Positions 51,676 to 64,000 of a DNA stretch of 64,000 nucleotides are shown here, piece by piece. The notes beneath the pieces are model-generated. The model was not told where the DNA came from, ran no database searches, and saw only the letters and a program-made list of their open reading frames with translations. The first letter of the stretch is position 1; each line of letters starts with the position of its first letter. The stretch is from Fragilaria crotonensis (taxonomy: Eukaryota > Bacillariophyta > Fragilariophyceae > Fragilariales > Fragilariaceae): contig JAKSYS010000320.1 of assembly GCA_022925895.1 (NCBI GenBank), positions 1 through 64,000 on the forward strand, in the 5' to 3' direction. The position numbers and the translations under genes were made by a program.

Positions 51676-54162
51676 TCACTTAGAAGAGCGGCATTATGCA
51701 TAATGTACAATTTTCAACCACTAATGTCACCATCCTAATTTGTCATTGCAGACAAATGACAACGAAGAACGGCAAACAAGCAAGCAATGAAACGCAATAA
51801 AAAAGATCGTAGAGAACGTCATGCTGGTTGTTTTGTCGCTCATAACCAGGCAGGGTGTTCACTTTGTGTGTTGTTTTTCTCGAGTAGAAGTAGACCTACT
51901 ATATTCTATTGCATAATGCTGATCAAGAAACAAAACAATCAACAAGTTAACACAGCATCTCAAGAATAACAAACAAGTTACATAGCTGCTTCATGCTGTA
52001 GAGGATGGGCAAAAAATGGCTGAAGTCCAAGGGCAGAAAAGAGTAAGTTGTAACGTCATCACAAAAAACATCCATCACAGGCTTTGGCTCGGAAACTTCT
52101 GATAAGAACACCACTTCTGGCTCCTACACAACAATGAAGAGATGGAATGAGTCAGTGAATGCAGATAAAAGGAGCACAAAGCAAGCATCATCAGGGATTA
52201 TAGCAATGAAAACAAAACAAACCATGGCGTTGACCACAAAGTGGTAAAATTGTGGTGTTTTGGGACGGAAGAAGTTGAGATTTTCAATGTTATTATCACA
52301 TCAATGCAGGAAGATTTTTATGTCTGTTCAAACAAATGTCGGGTAGATTTATGTTCTGTATCTATGATGAAGTTTTGAATACGTGCTTCTTGAAAAATTG
52401 CTCCAGGTGAAGTGAGAAAATCAAGATTCCAAAAACTCAAGTTCTGTGACAAAAATGTTGACGTCATTTCCTTGCATTCTAATCGCTTCCTACTCGTCGC
52501 AACTTATCTGGATTACAAAGTACTTGTACCATACTCGGAGTATGTCGTAAAAGTTGTGACGCTCGCGTTATGATCTCGTCTCAACCCCCTAAACGTAAAA
52601 TCGGGTACTGGGCATGGTCTTTTCACTGATGTTCAGCCATCATCAATTCAGTTGACGGGCAAGGCGTAACTTCATGCCGTGTAGGATGTCCCAGACCAAA
52701 TGGCCACGCTTCTGCCTACCCGGCAAGATGATCTAAGTACACAAATTGGCAGGATTGTTGTGAGTCGAGACATGGCTGGTGATGCATTTGCCTATTGCTG
52801 CAGACTTCTTGCACTGTGTGGTAGCATTCTGAATTGGACTTCTTCCTTGACATTGACTCAGGTTAAATGTCTGACATTTTGTCACAAGAATTGGACTTCT
52901 TCCTTGACTTTGACTCTGGTTCAATGTCTGACATTTTGTCACAATAGATGAAAGATGGCCCACTAAAGGGAACACCCCCAGCATATGCAGTTTATAGCAA
53001 AGTCCCCTCAATGATTCCACGCTATTCTTTGTACCTCCATCTCCATTCTCAAACATGATGGGTTCAATTGTTGCCTTGTTCTTCAAAGAGGACCATGCCA
53101 TGACAGGAGACATGTTGAGGTCATTTTGGAACCCATTTTGTGATCACCTTGTACATTGATCTCCTGTTTGATTGAAGTCTAAAAAGAAGTTGCATATCAG
53201 CATCCTTCCCTTAGGTGGAGGTGGTGCATTTGGTGTCATTGTCTATCAGATGTTACCATTATGATTTTGTAAAGACACAACAAATTTCATAGGTTAATCT
53301 CTGGTAGAACCTTTTCCAAGAGCTTTAAACAACCTTGGCAGATCACTATCTGTGAGAGTGCCAAGGTCCAGGGAAGAAGGCAGCCATACATTGTTGGGTA
53401 GTGCTTTTCCTAGCTGTGTTGGGTGGAAGTAGTTGGTGTGGAGGAATGTGAGTAGATTCCCTAGTAAGCATTGGACAAGGAATCGTTTATTTCTTTTTCT
53501 GTGTTTTGCCATCTTTGAGATATGTAGCTGGTGTTGTCTTAAATTGTTGCAGCCATTGTGGTCAGACAGCCCAGATGGGCAAATTTGAAGGAGCTTGGTC
53601 AAAGTGACAAGAATGTTGCGGCATAACACTTAAACTCTGATACACGTTTCTTACCACTTACTAGAGTCTATTTCTAGGTGAGTGCCTTTCATGTTGCTGG
53701 CCCTGAGGCCTGGACATTTTGGGAATTATATTTGAAGAGAACAAGGGTAGTGTGAACTAATGCATCTCCAATAAGAGGAAGCACTCAGCATTAGGAAAAA
53801 AATCAGACCTTATGAGCAGCAGCAACAAGAATACCAGAGTAGTCGTGGAGCAACAAGCAAGAATCCAGCCAAAGGGGTTGAGGAGGTACACTGAAGGATC
53901 AGTGGAACAGAATGGGTGTCGGGTGACAAAGACATTGGCTCCTCGGACCAAACATAGATAATCACATTCCTCCTTACCGTCAGATACAGTGTCGCCTGTG
54001 AACTAGTAATGAACCCATTGCAACAAAAACCATCTATTTTACGTGCCGCAGCGACCATGACTGAGATACGCTCGACCCTCACGGTTAGACACATCTCCCG
54101 AAGGAGTGCGTCCAACGTTTGTAGTCCCATACTGTCCCCGAGGTGACCCTGCTAAGGGGTCC
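51676..54162. other. gene-poor region, possibly decayed mobile DNA
   Basis: Short minus-strand open frames (52733-53113, 53294-53629, 53810-54130) show no recognised domain. The last of these adjoins the LINE-like remnant and may belong to it. Otherwise unremarkable. Confidence 0.45.
52831..52944 (+). repeat. 57-bp tandem duplication
   Basis: Two consecutive copies beginning GAATTGGACTTCTTCCTTGA and ending TTTTGTCACAA, with three or four differences. Confidence 0.9.
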
Positions 54163-55801
54163 TCATCCCTGTGCCGGTGCGTAGTACTCCCGGATGGACC
54201 GTACGTTTTGGATGGCTTTAGCTTTCACACTATGAAGACTCTGAATGAAAGTCGGCCCGTTGATTGTTAACCATGTCTGAATAACCCAGGAGGGTTGTTC
54301 CAGGTGAGTCCTTACATCAGGAAATAACAGAGCCTGCGCACTTCGTTCCATATTGTTTCGTTGATCGTAGATCCATTTTAACTTCCGTGTCATTTCTTGC
54401 TTCTCCTTGTTTATCGCTCTTGTGGCCTCATCTTTACCATGCACATCCGCGTTCCGCTGGATCCATAACTTATGCCATTCTTTCCAGATAACCATGATAA
54501 AAGTGACCTGGCTGCCACATTTTCCAGGGTTGTCTTTTTTTGGTAACTGATTCCAAATTTCATACAAATGCGTGTTTTGAATATCTGCCCAATGCTGACA
54601 AAACCTGCCATTAAACAGCTGCCTCCAACCTATTCTCTTTTGAGCATCAATGAGAGGCAGGATGTAATTCTTGCGCAAAGTAGACCGCTTGCGGTGCGTC
54701 GTGGAGTTCCTGTCCCAAATAGAGCCATAGACCGCTTGCGGTGCGTCGTGGAGTTCCTGTCCCGAATAGAGCCACTGCCGGACTGCTTCCAAAAGCAAGC
54801 TTGACTAGGTGCGTACGTATTATTGGTGATACACGCATCACAAAGGGTCGTGAGCAATTAATGACGCCGTTGATTTCGTTTGGCCGATGGACACCTGAGT
54901 ATAGTATGATTGCAATCCTGGTGAAGGGACGCACAGCAAGTTGTCCTTTATGCATTCGGTTCTTCTGGCTGTGGGTTGGGAGAATACCATGAGCAACCTT
55001 AACGTAGTGCCGACGACGGGGAATCTGCTTCCAAAGCATTCTTCCATGTGCCTGCCAATTGATGGATGCTGTGGTAGCTTCCGACCATTTATTTCTTGTT
55101 CGTATGTATTCCAATAAGGGAGGGCCGCAATACGCTTGGCGTACAGCTGCCGCCAGAGATGGTGATGTGACGGTACCTTGTTTGATTAAATATACTGGAC
55201 TCTAGCATGTGATGTGAGAGGCACTATTGTGCAATATTGTCCGTGATGATTTTGGAATTGCCCTGACAAGGTATCTGCATCAACGTTCAGACGTGCCATT
55301 AGTGGGAGTTGGTCATATGGGAGTTTGTCGTCCTGTTGACCTTTGACGTATTTTAGACATGACCCATCAGGTAATTGTTCCAAGGCACTTTGAATTTCAA
55401 TAAGAATATCGCAGTCCGGGCATAAGACATCGAGAACGACTTTGGCACCATCAATTTGCACCGGCTCATCTTATGGCAGAAGATTTTTATCTCCTCCTCC
55501 AATGGTCTTGAGAACACTTTGATTATCCGTTGTAAGTTCTCCATTCCAAGGGTTGACCTTCCCAGTGAATTCTGCGATTCAAATGAGGAACCTCAGAATG
55601 GAAAGCAATCCAGATAAAGTCTACTGGAGTACGGTCCTTCATAAGTACTGTGTCACGAATCCTATGGTGACACGTTCGTTCTTCACGTGATTGCAGGTTC
55701 TCGATAGACACGAATACTTTAGCACATAATAACAATCTAATCTCTTTTAGCAACACTATCGTTATCTTTTTTGTAAGTCTCACGATCGTTTTCATCATCA
55801 C
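54163..55801 (-). mobile_element. LINE-like (non-LTR) retroelement remnant, C-terminal part
   Basis: On the minus strand, pieces of one polyprotein appear in several frames. An RNase H-like part contains VKGQQDDKLPYDQLPLMARL and NVDADTLSGQF (55186-55461). Then follows INWQAHGRMLWKQIPRR with VAHGILPTHSQKNRMHKGQ, and a last part (54163-54650) rich in Trp, Lys and Arg with IWKEWHKLWIQRNADVHG. This order is what I expect downstream of the reverse transcriptase in diatom non-LTR elements; the reverse transcriptase itself is not seen. The copy is broken in several places and is probably old. A 47-bp tandem duplication lies inside it. The family assignment is moderate. Confidence 0.55.
54683..54776 (+). 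repeat. 47-bp tandem duplication inside the LINE-like remnant
   Basis: Two adjoining copies beginning GACCGCTTGCGGTGCGTCG, the second with one or two changes. It arose after insertion of the element, or in its lineage. Confidence 0.85.
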
Positions 55802-56052
55802 TCTGGCTTATTTCACTTGGTTTATCAGACCCAACGGCTCAAAAGACCCATGGAAAGGGTACGAAGTGAGCGACGAAATATACCATGTGGTACAGACTAG
55901 TTTCGACTATGTCAATTAGAGTGCCTCGGCACTGCACAACCCCGATCACGATCGAGTGGTTGGCCACCTGACTTCGGCCATGGTGGTACCTGAATGGCCA
56001 CCAAGATACGTGGTACGAAAGACTGACTCTTGTCCTTTCCAACAGATCAATC

Positions 56053-59000
56053 ATGGAAGAAGCACCACCATTCACTGTCGTCGACGCACTGATCGCATGT
56101 GGCGTGGATAATGTGGCACTCTTTATGGGCCAGACGCAGGCTATTCGAATTGCTGACGACGTCTTCAATGGCTCTTTCTTGTCCTGCTTGGATATTACAT
56201 TCAAAGAGCTGGATGAGGCCTTCAAGGCATACTCTGAGTTGAGTGTGGCACAGGGTCAGATACGTGTACCAACTGGGACTCGCAAGAACGTCAAGGCATT
56301 TCTTCAGTGGACACGTGATGAGATTTGTCTTGCGCGGGATCCAAGCCACACCCCTTTTCCAGTGAATAAGGTACTCGACCTGATTCGTCGGTACAAAACT
56401 CATGAGCAATTCCAGACCAATTCCAAGATGCTTGCTGAAGCTGCCAAGCCGGAAAAGTTCAAGGATGCAACCAAATGGGAGGACTGGAAGCCAACCTTTC
56501 TAAATTACCTCCGGTCTATCCCTGGGCGCAACGGTATCCCGCTCAAGTACATATGCCGCGAGGCGGATGCTCCTGACTTGACCGCAGCAAATGCCGATTT
56601 CCCGACGATTATGTCGCCATGGCGCCTCTCGAGGGGACTCGTTTGCCATTGACACGGCTCAGGTACATACGTTCTTAGTTTATTTGATTGCTGGCAATGA
56701 TACCGCCGAGGCGAAGATTCAAGGACTCAACGAGTGAACGATGGACGTGAAGCGTTCAAACGCCTTGTCGAGCATTATGAAGGAGTAGGCATCCACGCTA
56801 TTGATATACGGGAGGCCGATGAAGTCATCAAGAATCTTTTCTACGCCGGCGAGAAACCTCCGCACATGTGGTGGTCTGAGTTCGAGAAACGGCTCACGAG
56901 AGCTTTTAACGCATACGTGAAGCGCGAGGGTCGAGTCGTTCATTCTGACTCGATGAAAATTCGCATGTTACTTGATAAGATTAAGGCGGATTTCCTGACT
57001 CCGACTAAAGCCCAGTTGGAGATTGAACTATCAAGAACACCAATGACTATGACGTATGAGCAGGCCATTGCCCTTTTTAGGAATATGGTCAACCAAAAGC
57101 ACCCTCCCCAAATGGGTGCTGCTCAGAATCGTGTACGACGCTCTATCAATGAGGCTTCTGCCAATCGTGGCGGAAGAGGACAAGGTCGAGGCGGATATGG
57201 TCGTGGTGGACGTGGAGGTCGTACCTCTGGCCGCGGCGGACGCGGAGGACAACCTCGTCAATCGCGCACGGACAGTCGTATCATAACGTTGACCGACGGT
57301 TCTCAAATTGAATACCATGCCTCCTTCACATTCCCACGACATGTTTACATGGAGTTCAAACCTGAGGATAAAGCGACGCACACAACGAGTCAAAATAACG
57401 AACAACTGCAAATGGAGTTATCTGAGCAACAAGGACTTCAACCTGCGTCCTCAACCGCTCCCCTGTGGATGCTATTTCAGTATCCCACAGAAGTCAAGTC
57501 AGTCAGGTGACAACTGGACAGCACTCTATAATGGGTGGGCGGAATGAGCAAGCTCAGATACGCCAAAATCGACGTGCTGCTGCCGTTGTTACAATGCGAC
57601 ACGTACGATCGACCACCCAGTGACAAGACTGTATTCAGACCCTCCTGAAAATACGGTAGCTTCCAATGAGTGTGATACGAACGCTGATACGTGCTGCTTA
57701 GGTATCAATTTCGTGGTGCTTCAACAAACCTTTCGCACTGCGGATGTTTATGCGTACGACTCGTCAATGGTACCGATTGAAAACATTCCCATCGTGTCTG
57801 CTGCAACAGCTTACGATGACCCCGTTTCTGGGGACACATTCATCCTTGTCTTCCACGAAGCCCTTTACTACGGCTCCAGATTAGATCACTCCCATGATTA
57901 ATCCGAATCAAGTTCGCTCGTATGGTATTCCATTCTGGGATAATCCGTACGATCCTGCTCATGGGCTCTCCATTGACGTTGACGACTCTCTATCCATTCC
58001 CCTACATCCTGTTGGCACGAAGCTTCAGTTCCGGACTCGTGTTCCTACCAAGGATGAACTGGCACGTTGCGAACATATCCACATGACCAGTGCGACTCCA
58101 TGGAACCCTTCCGAGGTCGTCATGTTACAAGAGACGGATCAAGGCGGAAGTGTTGGGCCCTGGAAAAGATATTTATCGTCAACATTGACACGGAGGTACG
58201 AGTATGTTGATGCGAGTTCCGACGACGCTTTGCTCGATTCTGTTGATCCATCTCTTGTACATCTCGGGAGACAACTATGTACACACCATGGCGTGGCACA
58301 AGTGGACACGCTTTATGAACAACGTGACTCAAGACGTACTTTTGTCAGTACTGAGCGTCATGAGAAAGTCTCCGCAGAGCTATTGGCCGATAGGTTCGGA
58401 ATCGGTACGAAGCGTGCACAACGCACCTTGAGAGTGACTACTCATCGCGGAGTCCGGTCTGCGATCTTGCCTATCAGCAGACGATACCGAGCAGATCGGA
58501 TTTTCGGGATTAAGCGACTCAGAGGAAAGTTTGCGACCGACACGGCTTACGGGAAGTTGAAATCCCTTCGAGGCAACGTTGGGTCTCAGATCTATTCTCA
58601 TAAGTGTGGGTTCAAGACTGCATATCCAATCATGAAGGTGAACGGGGACTCAGTGGGAGATACGCTGACACAATTCATTGGCGACTTTGGTGCTCCCGAG
58701 CACTTGACGTTTGATGGTGCAGCAGTACAGACAGGGCCAAAAACTAGATTCATGCAGGCAATAAGAAGGTATGAGATCAAGTATCATGTCTCGGGTCCTC
58801 GTCGACCAAATGAAAACCCTGCCGAACAGAGTATTCATGAGATTAAGAAGCGGTGGTATCGCGTCATGGTCAAGAAGAAGGTTCATCCTTGACTCTGGGA
58901 CTACGGATTCACATGGGTCTGTGAAGTCGAGAATATATGTGCAAGCTTCTCCAAACGCGCAGAAGGTAGGACACCACTCGAGATTATCACGGGCGAGACG

Positions 59001-60800
59001 CCCGACATTTCGAGTACATTGACTTTGAGTTCTATGATTGGGTGTTGTTTTGCAGTAACGCTGGGTTGGGTGAAGTGCAACTCGGACGTTGGCTTGGCGT
59101 ATCACATCGCGTCGGCAGATTGATGTCCTATTGGATTTTGCCCGAGTGACTTCCCAATTTCTGCCACGACAGTTCAGCGACTGACTAACGCCGAAAAGAG
59201 CACTGATGAAGTAAGGGCTCAGATGTGTGACTATGAGAGTAAGGTTAAGCTAATTTTAGATGCCCAATCGGCCGATGTAACTCAGACGCTGCGTGACGTT
59301 GCTTCGTGGCGCATCATCGACCCTGAGAATGAGGATCCAGAATTCTTCAACGAGTTCACAAGAGTAATCGATGATGCGGCACTCGCCCATGCGAATGACG
59401 ACGCTGCCGGTGAAGATGCTACCAAGTCGGTTGAAGTTGGCAGTGATCAATACGTTGGGATGGAGCTTGCTCTCCCTAGAGGCGACGACGGTCAACTGAT
59501 GCATGCGCGAGTGACGAAACGGTTAAAGGACAACGAAGGGATCCCTGTCGGTACAGCTAACGACAACCCGTTGTTGGACTCCCGCAAATATGAAATTGAG
59601 TATGCGGACGGGAATATTGAAGAGTTAACAGCTAACATCATCGCTGAGAATTTGATTGCACAAGTTGACGAAGAGGGGCGACGTCAGATGATGCTCGACG
59701 AAATAATCGACCACCGTGTGAACGAGGATGCCATTCCCAAGTCTCAGGGGACTTATGTTAACCCGTATGGCGTGAAACGTCAGAAACAAACGACAAGAGG
59801 TTGGGAAGTACTGATACAATGGAAGGACGGATCGACTGATTGGATCGCGCTTAAGGATTTCAAGGAATCCTATCCCGTTGAGTTGGCACTGTACGCAACG
59901 GATAGAGGCATTCAAGATGAGCCTGCCTTCGCCTGGTGGGTTCCTTACGTCCTCAAAACAAAAAGCGGATCCTGCAGAAAGTAAAGTCGAAGTATTGGTC
60001 ACGGACGCACAAATACGGCATTCGTGTGCCAAAGAACATCAAAGAGGCTATCGAGATCGACAGAGAAAATGGCAATACCCTTGGATGGACGCAATTAAAC
60101 AGGAGATGGCAAACGTACGCATCGCTTTTGAAGAATTTGATGGTGATCCTCAGAGTCTTGTCGGTTATACTCAAATCACAGGACACCTTGTGTTCGACGT
60201 AAAGCTGGGAGAGAGACTTTCGCCGTAAGGCCAGATATTGTGCATACGGACATAAAACTGGAGCACCTGCTTCGGTCACGTACAGTACTGTCGTATCCAG
60301 AGACTCTGTGCGGATTCTCTTGACCATTGCAGCTCTGAACGACCTCAACGTGTTGGGTGCGGACGTGCAGAACGCGTTCCTAACAGCTCCAAACAAAGAA
60401 AAATGTTGGATGGTGGCTGGACCAGAGTTCGACCAGACGAAGGAAAGAACTTTCTTGTCGTGCGAGCTTTGTATGGTTTGAAATCGGCCAGTTTTAGTTT
60501 TCGTTCTTATATGGCGGAGAAGTTGACTGAGTTGGGATTCATGTCCTCTCTGGCCGATCCGGATGTATGGCTACGCGCTGCTGTCAAATCCGATGCTGAA
60601 GAATACTACGAGTACGTCCTCATGTACGTTGACGATATCCTTGCGATTTCTTGTGATGCCGAGTCTATACTACGAGACGTACAGAGTACTTTCAAGTTGA
60701 AGAATGATAAGATTGATCCACCGGAATTCTACTTAGGTGCGAAACTGCAAGAGAAGCCCATCAACAACGTGCGCTGCTGGACCATCACGAGCCATTAAAA
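56053..60800 (+). mobile_element. Ty1/copia LTR retrotransposon, degraded copy
   Basis: In order on the plus strand: a Gag region (about 56050-57510) whose C-terminal part is an Arg/Gly-rich tract (RGGYGRGGRGGRTSGRGG) instead of an obvious zinc knuckle; an integrase core (about 58380-58890, with YHVSGPRRPNENPAEQS); and a reverse transcriptase (about 60050-60800, with YVDDILAISCD). The RNase H part is not seen at the right end, where sequence related to the next element begins. It is broken in many places (more than five) and looks old. No LTR pair was recognised. Confidence 0.85.
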
Positions 60801-61495
60801 GAAAAGATACAGTATTGGCGTCTACCGTCGTGGATCATACTCTACCTCTCCTTCCGTCCGTTCGTCAACCAAAGTTTCTGTGAGTCACGGTTCGGTTCTC
60901 TTTCGCACGATTGAGTCACGCTTCGCGTTAGCGTTCTCGTAAGTGTTTGCGTCATTGTTCTTCGGTCATTGTCGGATGTTCCGCGGACACATAAATGGGA
61001 AGCACAATCGCCAGCCGACATCACAAGAGAACACAAACTGGTGCATCATCAAATCTACATTTTACATGCTTTATATTTCATTATATTCATCTGGGATTCA
61101 GTATCTTTCAACCAACCATTCTACCATGGGATTCTGAAGAACTAACAAAGAACAATCAAGGAACAACCAGAGAACAGAGAGAACAAGGAAAGTGCAGCTT
61201 CAGAGCTCTCATTCAGTCATTCCAATTTCATTTTCTGCATGTTTTATACATCTCACAATTAGTAAAACAAATTTCTACCAAAGAGTACAAACGCTCCTGC
61301 GATAACTAATTCGCGTTAGCCCTTGTTTGCAGTCTCAAACACTGCGAATAAAACTTTACGCTTCCTCTGCGCTAAGTACAAGCCAAGTGCTTTATTCTTT
61401 GACCTTTCAAGCTCACCTGCAAGCCCAGTGCTGCTTTCCTTGATCAATCAGGATCATTTCAAGTCAAGTACTTCATTTGAGCTTCAAGGTCAACC
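60801..61495. other. junction and probable leader/LTR of the next copia element
   Basis: Non-coding sequence between the two copia elements. It probably contains the 5' LTR and leader of the right-hand element (A-rich, CAAGGAACAACCAGAGAACA style), but the LTR limits cannot be set because its partner lies outside the window. Confidence 0.45.
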
Positions 61496-64000
61496 ATGGC
61501 TGCTCCAGCCCCTCATTTTGCATTGGCTCCAGCCTTTGCTAATCCTGATGTCCTCAACTACTCTGAGCAGGCTGCTGCCAAGCTCTTCAAGTCTGGTACT
61601 GAGGCTTTGTCCATCAAGTTTGACTGCAAGTCAGACAATCTTCAGCTCTTCCTTGATCAAACCAGGGATAGATCCATAGTCTTTGATTGGCTCAACATTC
61701 TTAGCATTCCCATTCAAGGCAATGTGGCTAATTCCAAGGATCTCATTGAGTCTTATGGAGAGATCTCCTATGAGGAGGTCAGAGCCCATGCCCTCACCTA
61801 CATGCATGAGGATGCCAGGAAGCTCAAGATTCCTTCATGATGTACCATTGTCTCATGAACTCTTTGACTGATGCTGCTCAAAAGCAGGTCAGGACCAGAG
61901 GCAATGTTCATCCCTTCATCTTTGGAGGTAAAGGATCAGGTCCAGTCCTCCTCAAGGTCATTATCATGGTCTCACATGTGGATACCAGAGCCACCATCAC
62001 TAGTGTCCGGACCAAGCTCTCCAGTCTTGATCATGCCATGCGCGATATCGATTCTGACATTGAACTCTTTAATGACTATGTCCTTGGATTGGTCAGCAAG
62101 CTCTCTGCCAGGGGTGAACAAACCCAAGATCTCCTGGTGAATCTGTTCAAAGGTTACAAGGCCTGCAAGGATGCTGAGTTTGTGGACTACATCAAGAAGA
62201 AGGAAGACTTCTATGAAGAAGGTGGCCAAGTTGAGTATCAACAGCTCATGGACTGGGCTCTCAACAAGTTCAAAACCAGGAAAGAGTCAGAGCAGTGGTG
62301 CCTCAAGACTACAGAGGAGGAAACTATCATTGCCTTGCAATCCCAAGTCAAAACCCTCATGTCCAATCAGAAGAAACCTAATCCAGCAAGTGGCAAGTCC
62401 AGTGGAGGAGGAAAGAAGGACAACAAGCAGGGAAACAAGAAAGACAAGGGTAAAGGCAAGTTCAGAGTTGAGGATCTTCCAGCATGGGTACATGTTCATC
62501 CCAAGGAAGGAGAGAAGCAGTCCAAGACTGTTGAAGGCAAGGACTACCATTGGTGCCCCAATCACAACAGGTGGACCAGACACAAGCCTTCTGACTGTAA
62601 GGGTATTGGTTTCAAAGGTGGTCCCAAGAAGGATCAAGGCAACAAGGGTCAAGACTCCAAGCAGCCTAGCATGAAACTGGCCAAAGCGCTCGCAGCCATC
62701 TCCGATGATGATGAATGATGGGGACGCCCAATGGACTGCGTGTTCATTGGGCTTTGATTTTCAAGTGGTGGCAGAGATGGTGCGCAGACGTGTGCTACCT
62801 CTTCAGCCATGGCTTGAGGCCATTGTCCAATCTGTTCAGGTGTGGGTTACCAATCCAAATTCAAGCAAGGCCTCAGGAAAGGTGAGAAATTGGAAGGTAC
62901 ACCCAGTCACAGTGTCTGAATATGTCAAGTCATGGATGCATGATGGGAGTTTCAGCATGCAACCAAGACCAAGACCTTGGATGAAGGGCAAAGGCCAAGA
63001 TACAAAAGGAATTCCACTCAACTCAACTGCCTGACAGCAGTCATTGCAATGAAGGCAAGGCAAGCCCACCAAGATGAAGCAGCAAGCTTTGATACTGATT
63101 CCAAGGCTATTAGGATTGACAACTGTGCATCCTATTGCATTTCCAATGACAAGAAAGACTTCATCACTCCTCTCAAGAGGGTCAACAAAAAGTTGAAGGG
63201 GTTGGGTGGAACACTTACTGAGATCTACTCAGGGACTATCAAGTGGTCAATTGAAGATGATACAGGAGTTCCTCATGACATTGTCATTCCACATGGGCTC
63301 TATGTCAAGGATTCACCTTCAAAGCTGTTGTCTCCACAGCATTGGGCCCAGACTGCCCAAGACTTCAAGCCTTTGCCAAGAGGCACATGGTGTGCAACAT
63401 ACCATGACAGCATTCAACTACACTGGGCCCAAAGACAGCACACCAAAACAGTGAGGTTGAACCAGGAGTGGCAACATTGCAACCATGTATACTGCTCCAA
63501 GCTACAAGGCTTTCAACACCTTCTGCAACATGTGTGAGGTGGGACTGGATGAGGATGACCCAATCATTAACATGGAAACCCATCTCATCCCTGATGATGA
63601 AAATGAAGACTGTCAGGAACCTCTTCATCAACCAGAAGCACCAGATACCTCATCCCAAGGGGTGGATTGGAGTCATCCTCCAAATACACCAGTCTCATTT
63701 GACCTTGATGCTACTGACCGCACCGACTTGCCAGTCGTCATTGACGACGAAGAGGACACTGCCGTTCATGAGAACCCTGCTGCAGAGTTCCTTCGCTGGC
63801 ATCACAAGTTGAATCACATGTCGGCTGCCAAAATGCAAAGCATGGCCAAGCGCGGTTTGCTCCCGAAGAAGTTGGCCAAGTGCCAAGTTCCAACCTGCAC
63901 CAGCTGCTTATATGGAAAGGCCACCAGAAGACCATGGAGAACCAAGCCAAAGGGTGGTCAACAAGGTGGAAAACTTCGAACAGCCTCAGAGCCGGACAGT
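61496..64000 (+). mobile_element. Ty1/copia LTR retrotransposon, second lineage, cut by window end
   Basis: Gag (about 61496-62718) starts MAAPAPHFALAPAFANP and ends in a Lys-rich, zinc-knuckle-like Cys/His stretch (HWCPNHNRWTRHKPSDC). A retropepsin region (about 63090-63400) has DNCASYCISN and SKLLSPQHW. A GAG-pre-integrase zinc region follows (about 63775-63960; WHHKLNHMS, CTSCLYGKATRRPW). Codon use and Gag sequence are unlike those of the element to its left, so it is a different copia lineage. It has about three breaks in the part seen and looks younger than its neighbour. The rest of pol lies beyond the window. Confidence 0.88.

Noticed and set aside
53294-53629. Minus-strand frame of 111 codons as a transposase fragment
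   Set aside because: The composition is protein-like but no transposase signature or terminal inverted repeats could be seen.
1-64000. tRNA, rRNA or CRISPR loci
   Set aside because: I scanned for T-loop (GGTTCRA) cloverleaf contexts, rRNA words and regularly spaced direct repeats with unique spacers. None gave a supportable structure; the 51-bp array has no unique spacers.

Overview
The window looks like nuclear DNA of a pennate diatom. The evidence is: introns of 64-83 bp in nearly every multi-exon gene; proteins with bipartite plastid targeting (signal peptide with an AF-type cleavage site, and thylakoid-type second signals); a DUF6824 protein, a family expanded in diatoms; long Pro/Thr/Ser-rich single-pass surface proteins; a GH72 beta-1,3-glucan enzyme; and Ty1/copia retroelements at both ends. 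The species is not identified.

Layout. 1-1.2 kb: tail of a copia element. 2.2-18 kb: DUF924 protein, two related cell-surface proteins (the larger over 6 kb), type II pantothenate kinase, GH72 glucanosyltransferase, and a 2-oxoglutarate/Fe(II) oxygenase. 18-20.6 kb: repeat-rich intergenic block. 20.6-28.1 kb: five-to-six-exon RTF1 (Paf1-associated transcription elongation factor) with an expanded acidic N-terminus, a peroxisomal enoyl-CoA hydratase/isomerase ending in SKL, and two tandem paralogues of a putative thylakoid-lumen protein. 29.9-49.7 kb: class 3 lipase, WW-domain membrane coiled-coil protein, unknown plastid protein, chorein-like lipid-transfer protein, JMJD4-type hydroxylase, a multidomain peptide:N-glycanase, and the DUF6824 protein. 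49.7-54 kb: repeats, including a 51-bp satellite built from perfect inverted repeats. 54-64 kb: a nest of retroelement fossils (one LINE-like remnant, two different copia elements).

The genes form no operon or single pathway. Many are housekeeping: CoA synthesis, fatty-acid oxidation, lipid handling, transcription elongation, translation-termination-factor hydroxylation and glycoprotein clearance. The most unusual items are (i) the large surface protein with seven copies of a Cys-x-Leu-Ile-Pro-x-Leu-Cys repeat beside its smaller paralogue, (ii) the PNGase fused to ILEI/FAM3-like, thioredoxin and PUB domains, and (iii) the hairpin satellite. Several host genes show single-base frame changes, some at homopolymers; assembly indels are a likely cause, so those genes should not be called pseudogenes from this sequence alone.
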